Below, piece by piece: positions 53,362 through 62,932 of a DNA stretch of 64,000 nt (the stretch's first letter is position 1; every line of letters starts with the position of its first letter). The position numbers and the translations under genes were made by a program. The DNA is from JBKCUI01 sp052161605 (lineage in GTDB: Bacteria; Planctomycetota; Planctomycetia; Pirellulales; Pirellulaceae), in assembly GCA_052161605.1 (NCBI GenBank), contig CP197409.1; one strand, given 5' to 3'. Under the pieces are notes generated by a model. It was not told where the DNA came from and made no database searches. It saw only the letters and a program-made list of their open reading frames with translations.

Positions 53362-56065
53362 CCCAAACCAACCAATCCTCTCAAGCCGAACATCGCCCCC
53401 TAGCTCAGCGCTGACAGATGCCGATACTCACAAATCCAAGGCAAGGAAAAGACCATTTCGCAAGCAGCTTTGGCTTGATTCGATCGCTCGCGCACTTATC
53501 ACTGCGGGGGGGATCGGCACGCTTTTAGTGGCATTGCTGATCGTGATCGTCATGATTAGCCAGCTGTTGCCACTGCTTAGCTCGTCCGAGGTTTCAACGA
53601 TCGCTCAATTTGAGGTCGCCTCGCATGTCGATTTTACCAATGGTGGTGCATCGGTGTCTGAACATATGGCAAGTGGCTCTCCTACTCGACCAACTAATAA
53701 GCCACTTTGTGCAGGGTTGGATGAGTATGGGGATATCGTTTGGTTCCTTTTGCCCTCCGGCAGAATTGATACCTACGCTACGGCAACCGGCGAAAGGCTC
53801 CAATCTTTTTTGCCCCACGATACAAACATGAGCACCACTGATGAGGGCAAAGCTGAGTCGCCTAAAATCACGGCATGGAGCGTTGCGGACGACGATGCTA
53901 GTCTAATGGTGGGTTACTCGAACGGTGAGGTGCGCCCTATCACCATTACCTGGAGCCTGGAGTATTTAGATCGTCCATCTGACTCGGCTAACATCCCTAA
54001 AATCCGCGATACAGCGGTACAAACAGAGCTACCGAATGGACTCATTCGTATTCAACAAATTGAGGCTATCGAATTTCATCCTCCCATCACAGTTTTCGAA
54101 AAACCGGTGCGGTGCATCGATTGGTTAACACCTGCGTCGATCTATGGTCTCGAGAAAGCCAAGAGCTGGAAGTGGCTTGCCTCGGATGGACAAAAAATCT
54201 TGGTGCAGCATCACTTGCGGAGGCGACTGGGTATAAGCCCTAACACCTCAGAAGAAATACGAACCTGTCGATTTACGCTCGATGCTGAGAATTTGAAAAC
54301 TGCCATGCTCAACGCTCAAGGTGAGGGAGTTACGACACTCGATCAAGATGGGTTGGCCCAATTCTGGAGATTGGGCTCTGACCTTGCTGTTAAGCGAATT
54401 GCGTCTCATTGGTCGATCACCGGTAGTGACGGAAAGGTATCAACAGCCGTTCCTATGTTAGGCCGGAACACGCTCGTAGTTGGATCTGAGTCGGGTTATA
54501 TCGAGGGAATCGCAACCTATTTTGGTTCTACCGATGCGGATTTGGTGTCGATCCATCATCTTCCGATTGGTTCCATGCCTATAACAGAACTTGCCTCGGC
54601 AACCACTTCTCGAGTGGTTTCCATCTTAGGAAATGACGGGACGGTTTCGTTCGTATACATGCCAACCAATCGGAAGCTTGCAAAATGGAAGGTTCAACCT
54701 GAAAGCCGACTTTTTTTCTCAGCGGGATCGCGTTTCATCGTTGCTGTGGAAAATGAATCTGTTCGCATCGGGAGATTAAACCTACGATTTCCTGAAGCAG
54801 GCATTCAGAGCTATTTGGGAACGAATTGGTACGAAGGGTACAACCGACCCAATCATCTTTGGCAGAGTAGCTCTGGTACAGTTCAAGGAGAGATCAAGCT
54901 GAGCGTGGTACCGCTTCTTTTCGGAACGATCAAGGGAACCTTTTATACACTGTTGATTGCTATCCCCCTAGGATTATCCTCAGCGATTTTTGCTAGCGAG
55001 TATTTGCACTCGACGACACGCAATCGCATTAAGCCGATCATGGAATTAATGGCCAGCGTTCCGAGCGTTGCCTTGGGATTCGTTGGAGCGGTGGCACTAG
55101 CTCCATTTGTTCGCGGACAACTTTTCACCTTGTTCGTATTCCTCGTACTTACGATTCTTTTTTTAGTCTGCTTGCCGACCGTAACATCAGGCCTCGCTCG
55201 TCGCCATTCCGTGAACGCGTCTCGCTTTAGAGGTTTGCTACTAAGCTTGGTGCTGGGGGTTGCCCTTGTCGCCTCCAATCTAATTGCTCCCTTATTGGAA
55301 TCGGTTCTATTTAGAGGACCTCTGATACTTTGGCTGAGCGGAGAATTGGGAGGCGTATTCCCAGGATGGCTTTGTATTTTCCTAATCCCTAGCAGTGTCG
55401 CTACGTTTTTTCTCGCAAATCATTTTCAATGGGAGCGGGTATGGCTGAACCGACTTTCGCAATCTAGTTCGTCTCCGACGCTGCAATCGATTGGGTTTCT
55501 AGGGCTCAAACTTTTTACAAGCATCGTACTTGCAGTCGTTTTATCAAGCGTTTTCACTTGGGCCGGTTGGGACGCGCGAGGAACGTTGCTCGGATCCTAT
55601 CAAGAGCGAAATGCACTGCTAGTCGGTATCGTGTTAGGGTTTTCGATCGTTCCCTTGATTTTCACTCTATCAGAAGATGCGTTGCAATCCGTGCCCCAGC
55701 ATTTACGAGCTGCTTCTATGAGCTGCGGTGCAACCGTGTGGCAAACGACGGTATCGGTCGTAATCCCGACTGCTATGAGCGGATTATTCAGTGCGATCAT
55801 GCTAGGAATGGGACGGGCTATCGGAGAGACCATGGTTGTTCTGATGGTCTCTGGAAACACGCCCATTATGGAATGGAATCCATTTAGTGGCCTGAGGTCT
55901 TTAGCCGCGACGCTCGCTACAGAGCTGCCCGAAGCGGCACGCGGAAGCACACACTATCATTCCTTGTTTTTCGTAGCACTCCTTCTGTTTGTGTTCACGG
56001 TTATAGTGAATTCGTTGGCCGAATTCGTGAGGCTCAAGTTCCGTAGAAATGCGAGCCAACTATGA
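53345..56065 (+). CDS. pstC: PstC-like phosphate permease with a ~430-residue N-terminal insertion
   Basis: A 906-residue permease (TTG 53345, or GTG 53354 giving 903). One membrane segment (about 48-78) is followed by a long soluble region (about 85-510) with recurring short strand pairs (IVWFLLPSGRIDTYATATGE, SLMVGYSNGEV) resembling a beta-propeller. The permease core begins near 518, with the EAA-type loop EDALQSVPQHLRAASMSCGA. The extra hydrophobic segments about 620-740 also exceed a standard PstC (~320 residues). The start overlaps the pstS stop. Long PstC proteins exist in Gammaproteobacteria, but this one is longer. It imports phosphate with PstA and PstB. Confidence 0.88.
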   Translation: MGSVTNPNQPILSSRTSPPSSALTDADTHKSKARKRPFRKQLWLDSIARALITAGGIGTLLVALLIVIVMISQLLPLLSSSEVSTIAQFEVASHVDFTNGGASVSEHMASGSPTRPTNKPLCAGLDEYGDIVWFLLPSGRIDTYATATGERLQSFLPHDTNMSTTDEGKAESPKITAWSVADDDASLMVGYSNGEVRPITITWSLEYLDRPSDSANIPKIRDTAVQTELPNGLIRIQQIEAIEFHPPITVFEKPVRCIDWLTPASIYGLEKAKSWKWLASDGQKILVQHHLRRRLGISPNTSEEIRTCRFTLDAENLKTAMLNAQGEGVTTLDQDGLAQFWRLGSDLAVKRIASHWSITGSDGKVSTAVPMLGRNTLVVGSESGYIEGIATYFGSTDADLVSIHHLPIGSMPITELASATTSRVVSILGNDGTVSFVYMPTNRKLAKWKVQPESRLFFSAGSRFIVAVENESVRIGRLNLRFPEAGIQSYLGTNWYEGYNRPNHLWQSSSGTVQGEIKLSVVPLLFGTIKGTFYTLLIAIPLGLSSAIFASEYLHSTTRNRIKPIMELMASVPSVALGFVGAVALAPFVRGQLFTLFVFLVLTILFLVCLPTVTSGLARRHSVNASRFRGLLLSLVLGVALVASNLIAPLLESVLFRGPLILWLSGELGGVFPGWLCIFLIPSSVATFFLANHFQWERVWLNRLSQSSSSPTLQSIGFLGLKLFTSIVLAVVLSSVFTWAGWDARGTLLGSYQERNALLVGIVLGFSIVPLIFTLSEDALQSVPQHLRAASMSCGATVWQTTVSVVIPTAMSGLFSAIMLGMGRAIGETMVVLMVSGNTPIMEWNPFSGLRSLAATLATELPEAARGSTHYHSLFFVALLLFVFTVIVNSLAEFVRLKFRRNASQL

Positions 56066-58491
56066 GAGAATCTTTCCGGATAACATCAGCTCGTACATCC
56101 GACAGCATGTCTTGGATCTCAGGCGGAGGATTTATACTGTCCTGCGCATTGCTTCTCCTCTTCGTCGGTCACATTCTCTATCACAGTCTCCAATCGCATT
56201 GGCCTCGGCGAGTTGCGATTATGGAGCGCTCCGACGGGACGATCCTTGGGGGCGAAATCCACGGCAATTCCAAGCGTTTAGGCGGTGGGCAATCGACGGA
56301 ATGGTTGATCAAAGTAGGGGGAGGTCGGCCCAATTCGCCAACCTTTTTGAATGTTCAGTCCCCGCAATTGGCAAAAGTAGAACCGATTTATCCTAAAGAC
56401 TTGATTTTTTTCGAGTTGCGTGAATCTGAGCCAATTTTTGGTTTTTTGACGAGCCTATCCCAGGTCCGATATCCGCTGTTAGCAGAAGTCGCCGTGGCGA
56501 GAGTTTTTTTAACGGAACTCGAGGCTGCACAGAATCGCAGTGCAAGATCGGATTCCGAGTTAAACGAGTTCGAAAGACTTCTTCCGGCAGCGCTCGAAGC
56601 GCTAAATGCTGCGGCTACAGAGCCGATTGCGATTCCCATCGAATATTGGAGAGAATTGCTAAAGGATTTTGAGAACATTGTTGCCCTAAATGCCCAGACG
56701 ATCCAAGCTAAGCAAATCGAACTCAGTCGAATCGATCAAAAAATTGAACAAACGCGAAAGCTAGGCAGAAGAATAGGGGGAACTCAGTCCCAAACGATGC
56801 TGAGTGCCATCGACGAGATTTTTCGCTTGGCGTTCGAGCTGGGAGCAGCTGAGCAGGCAACCTATGATTTAGAGGTCTCAAGAGATTTTTGGAAAGAAAA
56901 ATATCAGTTCGACCCATTGGTACTTCTGGCTATTGATGATTCCTTCGAACGCCTGCGAAGTGATCTGGCATCCCGGCAAGAGGCATTGCAGATAGAGCTA
57001 GATCAACGCGTCAAGCATGGCGGTTCACTTGAAGTACCGCAACCGCTAAGCACAGATTCAACCAATCGGGTTGATGAAGGAATGGAATGGTTGATAGAAA
57101 CCGCACAGATGGCGAAGTCGGCTTATAGCGATCAGCTCAAGGTAAACACTGACCTTGCCGAACTCGATCTGGTACGCCAAGCGTTCAAGGCTAAGGTTGC
57201 CGTATTATTCGGCATACCAGTTCCTTTCTCGGAGGATAGGCAGCCACGTTCGGAGGAGGGAATGTTTGTTGACGCGGGATTGGTAGCGAAGAGAGTCGGG
57301 CAAACTCTTGAATATCGATGGAATCCAAGCCGCTCAGAACAGGTGATGGAGTTCGGGTTGTTGAACAAGCAAATTTTATGTGCCGATGCTGTTCGATTCT
57401 ACTTTCCTAATGAGTTAGGGGTTCTTGATCGTCTTGCTTTATTTGTAGAACGATGGCTTGAATTCCTTTTTGACTATCCGCGACGAAACGGCTTGGCAGG
57501 TGGAGTGTTTCCTGCTCTTTGGGGGACGGTCGTCATGACAATTTTGATGTCAGTCATGGTAATGCCTTTTGGGGTAATGGCTGCAATTTATATGCAAGAG
57601 TATGCACGGAATGGCGTTATGCTGAGTATTGTCAGGATTACCGTAAACAACTTGGCCGGAGTCCCCAGCATCGTGTACGGTGTGTTCGGCTTGGCTTTCT
57701 TCAGTTATCTCATTGGAGGGTTCATTGACGGTGGCCCTCAAAAAATTGGCTTGGAGCCACTCGGGGTTGGCTCATGGTGGCTGATGGCGCTAGCAACCTT
57801 AATCGCTATCGTTTGGTTGGGGTATCGAACGCTCAAGCCACAGATGAAGTTTGTGAGGCCGAGTTTGCAGTCCGCGAATCGATTCTTTTCTCTTGTTTTG
57901 CTGGTGATCGCCGTAGTTGGTGGGTTCTTGGTAATTGCCAAGGTTCCCTTTTTCGAGGGCTTATACAGCGACGAGCTACCGAACCCAACATATGGTAAAG
58001 GCTGCTTGCTCTGGGCCTCGTTTACTATGGCACTCTTGACGCTGCCGATTGTCATTGTAACCACTGAAGAAGCATTGGCTTCCGTGCCTTCGTCCTTGAA
58101 GGAAGGTTCGTACGCATGTGGTGCGACAAAGTGGCAGACAATAAGACGGCTTGTGCTTCCCTACGCACGGCCTGGCATTATCACCGGCTTGATCTTATCC
58201 GTCGCGAGAGGAGCAGGGGAGGTCGCGCCACTTATGTTAGTTGGCGTAATCCCCTTGGCTGCGGACTTACCGCTCGACACACAGGCACCGTTTTTGCATG
58301 GTTCTAGATCTTTCATGCATCTCGGTTATCACATCTATTGGTTGGGTTTGCAAAATCAGGATATTCACTCAGCCCGGCCCATGGTTTACTCAACCATCGC
58401 AGTCCTCATTCTGATTGTATTTGCTCTCAATTCATGTGCGATTTGGTTGCGAAGCAGGATCAAGAAGCAGATACAATCGCAATATTTTTAA
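56062..58491 (+). CDS. pstA: PstA-like phosphate permease with a coiled-coil insertion
   Basis: An 809-residue permease whose start overlaps pstC in ATGA. After one membrane segment (about 23-42) comes a ~430-residue soluble region that is mostly charged helix, for example KQIELSRIDQKIEQTRKLGR, and probably coiled-coil. The permease core starts near residue 480 (FPALWGTVVMTILMSVMVMP) and has the EAA loop EEALASVPSSLKEGSYACGA and the GAGEVAPLMLVGV stretch. A typical PstA is ~290 residues, so more than half of this protein is an addition. Additional hydrophobic segments are inserted within the core (about 570-630). It pairs with the extended PstC. Confidence 0.88.
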   Translation: MRESFRITSARTSDSMSWISGGGFILSCALLLLFVGHILYHSLQSHWPRRVAIMERSDGTILGGEIHGNSKRLGGGQSTEWLIKVGGGRPNSPTFLNVQSPQLAKVEPIYPKDLIFFELRESEPIFGFLTSLSQVRYPLLAEVAVARVFLTELEAAQNRSARSDSELNEFERLLPAALEALNAAATEPIAIPIEYWRELLKDFENIVALNAQTIQAKQIELSRIDQKIEQTRKLGRRIGGTQSQTMLSAIDEIFRLAFELGAAEQATYDLEVSRDFWKEKYQFDPLVLLAIDDSFERLRSDLASRQEALQIELDQRVKHGGSLEVPQPLSTDSTNRVDEGMEWLIETAQMAKSAYSDQLKVNTDLAELDLVRQAFKAKVAVLFGIPVPFSEDRQPRSEEGMFVDAGLVAKRVGQTLEYRWNPSRSEQVMEFGLLNKQILCADAVRFYFPNELGVLDRLALFVERWLEFLFDYPRRNGLAGGVFPALWGTVVMTILMSVMVMPFGVMAAIYMQEYARNGVMLSIVRITVNNLAGVPSIVYGVFGLAFFSYLIGGFIDGGPQKIGLEPLGVGSWWLMALATLIAIVWLGYRTLKPQMKFVRPSLQSANRFFSLVLLVIAVVGGFLVIAKVPFFEGLYSDELPNPTYGKGCLLWASFTMALLTLPIVIVTTEEALASVPSSLKEGSYACGATKWQTIRRLVLPYARPGIITGLILSVARGAGEVAPLMLVGVIPLAADLPLDTQAPFLHGSRSFMHLGYHIYWLGLQNQDIHSARPMVYSTIAVLILIVFALNSCAIWLRSRIKKQIQSQYF

Positions 58492-58509
58492 GGTACCCAA
58501 ATAACCTCC

Positions 58510-59334
58510 ATGGACCGAGTCAAGCTAATTACGTCAGGCCAAATGGTGCCCCCGGAAATTCACGAGAGGGTACTTGAGAGCGAGCATGTGCTCTCCATGG
58601 AGAATTTTTCACTTTGGTATGGCACCAAACAGGTCTTACACAGCGTTTCCATGGGGATTCCAGCGGGAAAGGTGACGGCGTTGATCGGGCCAAGTGGCTG
58701 TGGCAAATCCACATTGCTTCGAAGTGTAAATCGCATGAACGATTTGGTTGAATCCGTTGATATCGAAGGAGATATGAAGCTTCGGGGCGAGTCGGTATAT
58801 ACGTCGGATATCAACGTCATCGAATTGCGAAAGCGGATGGGGATGGTCTTTCAAAAACCCAACCCATTTCCGATGTCGATCTTTGAAAACGTCGTCTATC
58901 CATTACGTATAGACGGGGAACGGAACAAAGGGCGATTGATGGAGGCCTGCGAGCGAGCTCTGCGCGAGGCGGCCTTATGGGATGAAGTAAAGGACCGATT
59001 GTCCGAGAGTGGGCTCAAGCTATCAGGCGGACAACAACAGCGGTTATGTATTGCTAGAGCGATCGTATCGTCCCCGGAAATTTTACTCCTCGACGAACCA
59101 TGCTCGGCACTCGATCCGATCGCAACGGGCAAGGTGGAAGATCTCATCGAGCGGCTCAAAGGAGACTATTCCATCATGATTGTGACTCACAACATGCAGC
59201 AAGCGTCACGAATCAGCGACTTCACAGCGTTTCTCTATTTGGGGTACCTCATGGAGTACGGTTCGACATCTACCATTTTTACTCGTCCCCGCCTTAGGGA
59301 GACCGAGGACTACATCACAGGCAGATTTGGTTGA
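58510..59334 (+). CDS. pstB: Phosphate ABC transporter ATP-binding protein
   Basis: A 274-residue PstB. Walker A is LIGPSGCGKSTLLRSVNRMN, the characteristic PstB Q-loop region MGMVFQKPNPFPMSIFENV is present, the signature is LSGGQQQRLCIARAI and Walker B is ILLLDEPCSALDP. The C-terminal QQASRISDFTAFLYLGYLME is also typical of PstB. It energises phosphate uptake through PstC/PstA and follows pstA by 18 bases. The first ~28 residues before MENFSLWYG are an extension. No phoU or two-component genes follow, unlike many pst operons. Confidence 0.96.
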   Translation: MDRVKLITSGQMVPPEIHERVLESEHVLSMENFSLWYGTKQVLHSVSMGIPAGKVTALIGPSGCGKSTLLRSVNRMNDLVESVDIEGDMKLRGESVYTSDINVIELRKRMGMVFQKPNPFPMSIFENVVYPLRIDGERNKGRLMEACERALREAALWDEVKDRLSESGLKLSGGQQQRLCIARAIVSSPEILLLDEPCSALDPIATGKVEDLIERLKGDYSIMIVTHNMQQASRISDFTAFLYLGYLMEYGSTSTIFTRPRLRETEDYITGRFG

Positions 59335-59410
59335 GCTGCGCGAATCTGTTCAGTAACTTGGCCGATCGAGCTTTTTTACACAGACGGAACTAGCAATTTC
59401 ACGGCGGTCA

Positions 59411-60001
59411 TTAAAAATGCAGCTTCAAATCGTCAACTTGAATGTTCCGATAGACTTCAGTCAGTGGTATTGCGACCTGTGGACTCTGCAACCTTAACGA
59501 TTCCGTTAAATGACTAGCTTCGCTCAGCGTCCAAATGTTATCGCTACTACGAGAGAATATCTCTACAGAACAACAATATTGGGAGACGAGCACATAATGT
59601 TGGAGAGAGGGAAGCCTGCGGTAGTGAGCGGCTTTCGTGCCGCGATCATAGGCTTCCGTTGAGTTCGATAAAACTTCGATCAACACAATTGGATTCAAAA
59701 GAGTATCCAGTTCGTTGTCTTCGAATTCAGGTTTTCCACAAGCAATCGTCACATCAGGGTACGTATACAAACCAGAAGCTGACACCTTCACCCGCATTTC
59801 ACTGGGATACACCTCATAGTTCGAGTCTTTGAGAGCTTGTCGCAATTCACCAACAAGATTTGCAACAATTAGGTTATGCTCGCGACTGGCCCCGGCCATA
59901 GCGAAGGTCTCTCCCTGGTAGTACTCGCTCTTGAATGAGGCCGCACGTTCCTGAGCTAGGTATCGTTGAGGCGAGAGTGTTAGAATTGGTTGCGTTGACA
60001 T
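59411..60001 (-). CDS. Uma2 family putative endonuclease (DUF820)
   Basis: A 196-residue protein of the Uma2/DUF820 family with a PD-(D/E)xK-type nuclease core: YPDVTIACGKPEFEDNEL, then LIEVLSNSTEAYDRGTK. The N-terminal YYQGETFAMAGASREHN is also typical. A good ribosome-binding site (GGAAGGAAA) precedes the ATG. The family is expanded in cyanobacteria and planctomycetes; its targets are unknown. It is a stand-alone gene between the convergent pst operon and tex. Confidence 0.9.
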   Translation of the reverse strand: MSTQPILTLSPQRYLAQERAASFKSEYYQGETFAMAGASREHNLIVANLVGELRQALKDSNYEVYPSEMRVKVSASGLYTYPDVTIACGKPEFEDNELDTLLNPIVLIEVLSNSTEAYDRGTKAAHYRRLPSLQHYVLVSQYCCSVEIFSRSSDNIWTLSEASHLTESLRLQSPQVAIPLTEVYRNIQVDDLKLHF

Positions 60002-60060
60002 AAGGGTTTCCTTCCAATGAGTCCTTGCCCCTATATTCTACCATACGATAGCCTCTGCCA

Positions 60061-60081
60061 CAAAACAAAGATCCTGTTTTG
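60061..60081 (-). terminator. AT-rich hairpin after tex
   Basis: CAAAACA (60061-60067) and TGTTTTG (60075-60081) form a perfect 7-bp stem with a seven-base loop, 13 bases past the tex stop on its strand. The stem is AT-rich and lacks a following T-tract, so it is a weak terminator candidate. Confidence 0.35.
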
Positions 60082-60093
60082 CTGTGACGGGGA

Positions 60094-62250
60094 TCACATT
60101 TTCCTTGAGACGGAAATTCTTTTCCGCGTCAGATCGACCTCGAGCACTCTGACTCTAACGATATCTCCTGCCGAAACAACTTCACTGGGGTCTTTGACGA
60201 ACTCATTCGATAGCTGCGAGATGTGAATCAACGCGTCGTGATGAACTCCGATGTCTACAAAGGCACCAAACTGAGTGACATTCGTGATCACTCCTTCCAG
60301 CACCAAGTCAGGTCGTAAGTCTTCGATTTTCTGAATCGCAGAATCGAATCGAACAACACGAAATTCGCTGCGAGGATCACGTCCTGGCTTAGCTAACTCG
60401 TTGATAATGTCGGATATCGTTGGTATTCCGAATTGCGCATCGACAAAATCCTTTGGCTGAATTTGACGCACCAGGGACTCATTTCCGATTAGTCGGCTCA
60501 CCGATTGGTTAAGCTTTTGAGCCATCTTTTCCACTACACTATACGACTCAGGATGTACTGCGGAGTTGTCTAGCGGTTGATTACCGCCACGAATTCGCAA
60601 GAATCCTGCGGCTTGCTCAAAAACCTTCTTTCCCAGCTTCGGTACCTTCAGCAATTGATTCCGATCTTCGAAGCGGCCCTGTTGATCTCGATACTTGACG
60701 ATATTCTCCGCCAGTTTTGGTCCGATACCAGCAACATAGGACAATAGAGCCGGGCTGGCCATGTTCAAATCGACACCTACCTGATTGACGCATGACTCCA
60801 CGATCCGGTCCAAACACCGCTTAAGTAACGGTTGGTTGACATCGTGCTGATACTGTCCAACCCCTATAGACTTAGCATCGATCTTGACCAATTCCGCCAA
60901 TGGATCTTGTAATCGGCGTGCGATGCTGATTGCACCTCTTACTGTCAAATCTAAGTTCGGAAACTCTTGGGCAGCGACTTCACTTGCCGAATAAATGGAC
61001 GCTCCCGATTCGCTAACTACCACCTTAATCACCGACAAAGAATGCTGTCGGATCAAGTTGGATACAAAAGCATCCGTTTCTCGCGATGCCGTTCCATTAC
61101 CTATGGCGATTAGCTCGACACGATACTGCTCTATCAATTCGCAAAGCGTTTTGCTAGCCCCGTCGATATCGTTTTTGGGAGCTGTCGGATAGACCGTAGT
61201 ATTAAACATCAACTTGCCGGTTCCATCCAAAACCACCACCTTGCATCCTGTGCGGAATCCGGGATCAATTCCCATGGTGACTTTAGGACCAGCGGGAGGT
61301 GCCATGAGTAGTTCGCGCAAGTTCTTTCCGAACATGGCGATAGCTTCTTCATCCGATCGTTCCTTCAGCTTCTGCAGCACAGCCGTCTCGGTGGCAGGGA
61401 ACAAAATCCGTTCATAACAATCCTCGGCCGCTCGTATGAGATCGCTGTAAAACTCAAACTGACGGTTATGAATCTGCCGCCTCTTAAGTTCGTTAAGTTC
61501 ATGGGATCCCTCGAACTTGAGAGCGACTCGCAGGAGGCCTTCTGCGCTCCCACGCAACATAGCTAAAACTCGAAAACCCGGAACTCGCGATACCGACTCT
61601 GTTCGATCAAGATACTGTTCGTAATTCGCAGCCTCCTCTTTCTTGCCGCGTTTTACTTGGGATGAGATTTTAGCAAACCTGAACGCTTGATCGATCAACC
61701 AAGTCCGAATCTCGACATCGTCTCCCCAGACTTCGGCAACGATATCAAGAGCCCCTTGCAGCGCTTCTTCGGTGCTGTCAATTCCATTATCTTTGCTGAC
61801 AAATCGATTCAAAAGTTGAGCACGAGATTGGCCCAAGTTTTTTTGCTGCATCAATATTTCTGCTAGAGGAGCTAACCCCTGCTCACGAGCAACGGTAGCA
61901 CGGGATCTCCTTTTAGGTTTGTATGGAAGGTAGATCCATTCCAACGTCGCCAGGTCTTGGCAATCAATGATCTGCTGCCGGAGGGAATTGGTCAGAGAAC
62001 CTTGTTCATCGATCGTCTTCCAAACCGTGCCTTTGCGTTGAAGAAGTGCTTTGATCTTTTCCAAAGCGTCCTCGATCGCTCTCAATGCGATCTCATCGAG
62101 CCCCCCCGTGGCTTCTTTTCGGTAACGGGCAATAAATGGAATGGTGTTCCCTTGATCCAGTAGTTGAGCGGCCGCTAGAACGCCATGCTCTACCAGTTGT
62201 AGATCGGTCGCTATCTGCCGGACAGCATTTTTTAGATCAAACGTGAACAA
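60094..62250 (-). CDS. tex: Tex family RNA-binding transcription accessory protein
   Basis: TTG 62250 has GGAG exactly seven bases upstream and gives 718 residues; the frame extends 29 codons further but without Tex similarity. Order: helical Tex N-domain (LLDQGNTIPFIARYRKEATG), a YqgF/RuvX-like RNase H-fold domain (GIDPGFRTGCKVVVLD), helix-hairpin-helix repeats (YVAGIGPKLAENIVKYR) and a C-terminal S1 domain (NVTQFGAFVDIGVHHDALIH) ending in the basic RKRISVSRKM. Tex proteins bind nucleic acid and are linked to transcription; the exact mechanism is not settled. The length is slightly below E. coli Tex (~773). Confidence 0.95.
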   Translation of the reverse strand: MFTFDLKNAVRQIATDLQLVEHGVLAAAQLLDQGNTIPFIARYRKEATGGLDEIALRAIEDALEKIKALLQRKGTVWKTIDEQGSLTNSLRQQIIDCQDLATLEWIYLPYKPKRRSRATVAREQGLAPLAEILMQQKNLGQSRAQLLNRFVSKDNGIDSTEEALQGALDIVAEVWGDDVEIRTWLIDQAFRFAKISSQVKRGKKEEAANYEQYLDRTESVSRVPGFRVLAMLRGSAEGLLRVALKFEGSHELNELKRRQIHNRQFEFYSDLIRAAEDCYERILFPATETAVLQKLKERSDEEAIAMFGKNLRELLMAPPAGPKVTMGIDPGFRTGCKVVVLDGTGKLMFNTTVYPTAPKNDIDGASKTLCELIEQYRVELIAIGNGTASRETDAFVSNLIRQHSLSVIKVVVSESGASIYSASEVAAQEFPNLDLTVRGAISIARRLQDPLAELVKIDAKSIGVGQYQHDVNQPLLKRCLDRIVESCVNQVGVDLNMASPALLSYVAGIGPKLAENIVKYRDQQGRFEDRNQLLKVPKLGKKVFEQAAGFLRIRGGNQPLDNSAVHPESYSVVEKMAQKLNQSVSRLIGNESLVRQIQPKDFVDAQFGIPTISDIINELAKPGRDPRSEFRVVRFDSAIQKIEDLRPDLVLEGVITNVTQFGAFVDIGVHHDALIHISQLSNEFVKDPSEVVSAGDIVRVRVLEVDLTRKRISVSRKM

Positions 62251-62932
62251 GGTAAAACTCCATTTCCTTTTGAAAAGACTATCGATCGCAGGCCTTCTAG
62301 GCATCCATTGATGCTTGGGAGAATATAACAAACACATCTTGTGCCATCCATTTTTTAATCCGAGTCGATTTCCTGCCTGCGTTCCATAACGGGGGTGAGG
62401 AGAAGAATCTCGTCACCCAAGCTGAAATTCGGCATAGATTGTCCCACAAAGACTGGAAACACGACGCTAGAATGCTGGTCTGAGCAAACAGCGATCGCAG
62501 CAGAGAGTTTGGTTTACTTTCCGATTGCCGTCGTCGTCTTGAGAGCACCAGCAGGGCTATTCTTGTCGCGCGATGCGTATTCCTGATTCCAATAATACCA
62601 CTAGTCCCTCAGCGTGAGTTGCAGTCCAAAGTAGAGAATAGGTTTAGAACAAAGGGATGCAGACGAAGCCTTCAAGCAGTGATTTAGTCTTGAGTCGAGT
62701 TAACCCTGCACCATGTTGCCATATTTCATTCAGTTTGACAGTGCTGAGATCAAGTGCGAGAATCTTCGTGGTATTGGCTCTATGGTCGTGGTAAGTGGAA
62801 ATGAATGTGACAGTTGTCGATCATGCGACACGAGTCCACGGGTTTGAGCCGCCAGTTTTACACGAATGGCTCCCACCCGCTAAACCTTGGACTTACATGG
62901 ATCCTTTCTGTTGCCCAATATTTTATGCCATC
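62251..62932. other. 682-base intergenic region with possible decayed reading frame
   Basis: Between tex and the lipoprotein gene. On the minus strand, about 62700-62360, one frame reads protein-like stretches (for example WNQEYASRDKNSPAGALK and SSVVFPVFVGQSMPNFSLGD). It is broken by in-frame stops and has no start, so it may be a decayed gene; I cannot name a family. Small + strand frames (62395-62586) are not supported. Confidence 0.3.

Noticed and set aside
62251..62337. N-terminal extension of Tex
   Set aside because: TTG 62250 with GGAG seven bases upstream gives the expected Tex start.
62395..62586. 63-codon + strand frame
   Set aside because: Unsupported by signals; a minus-strand frame through the same DNA looks more protein-like, though broken.
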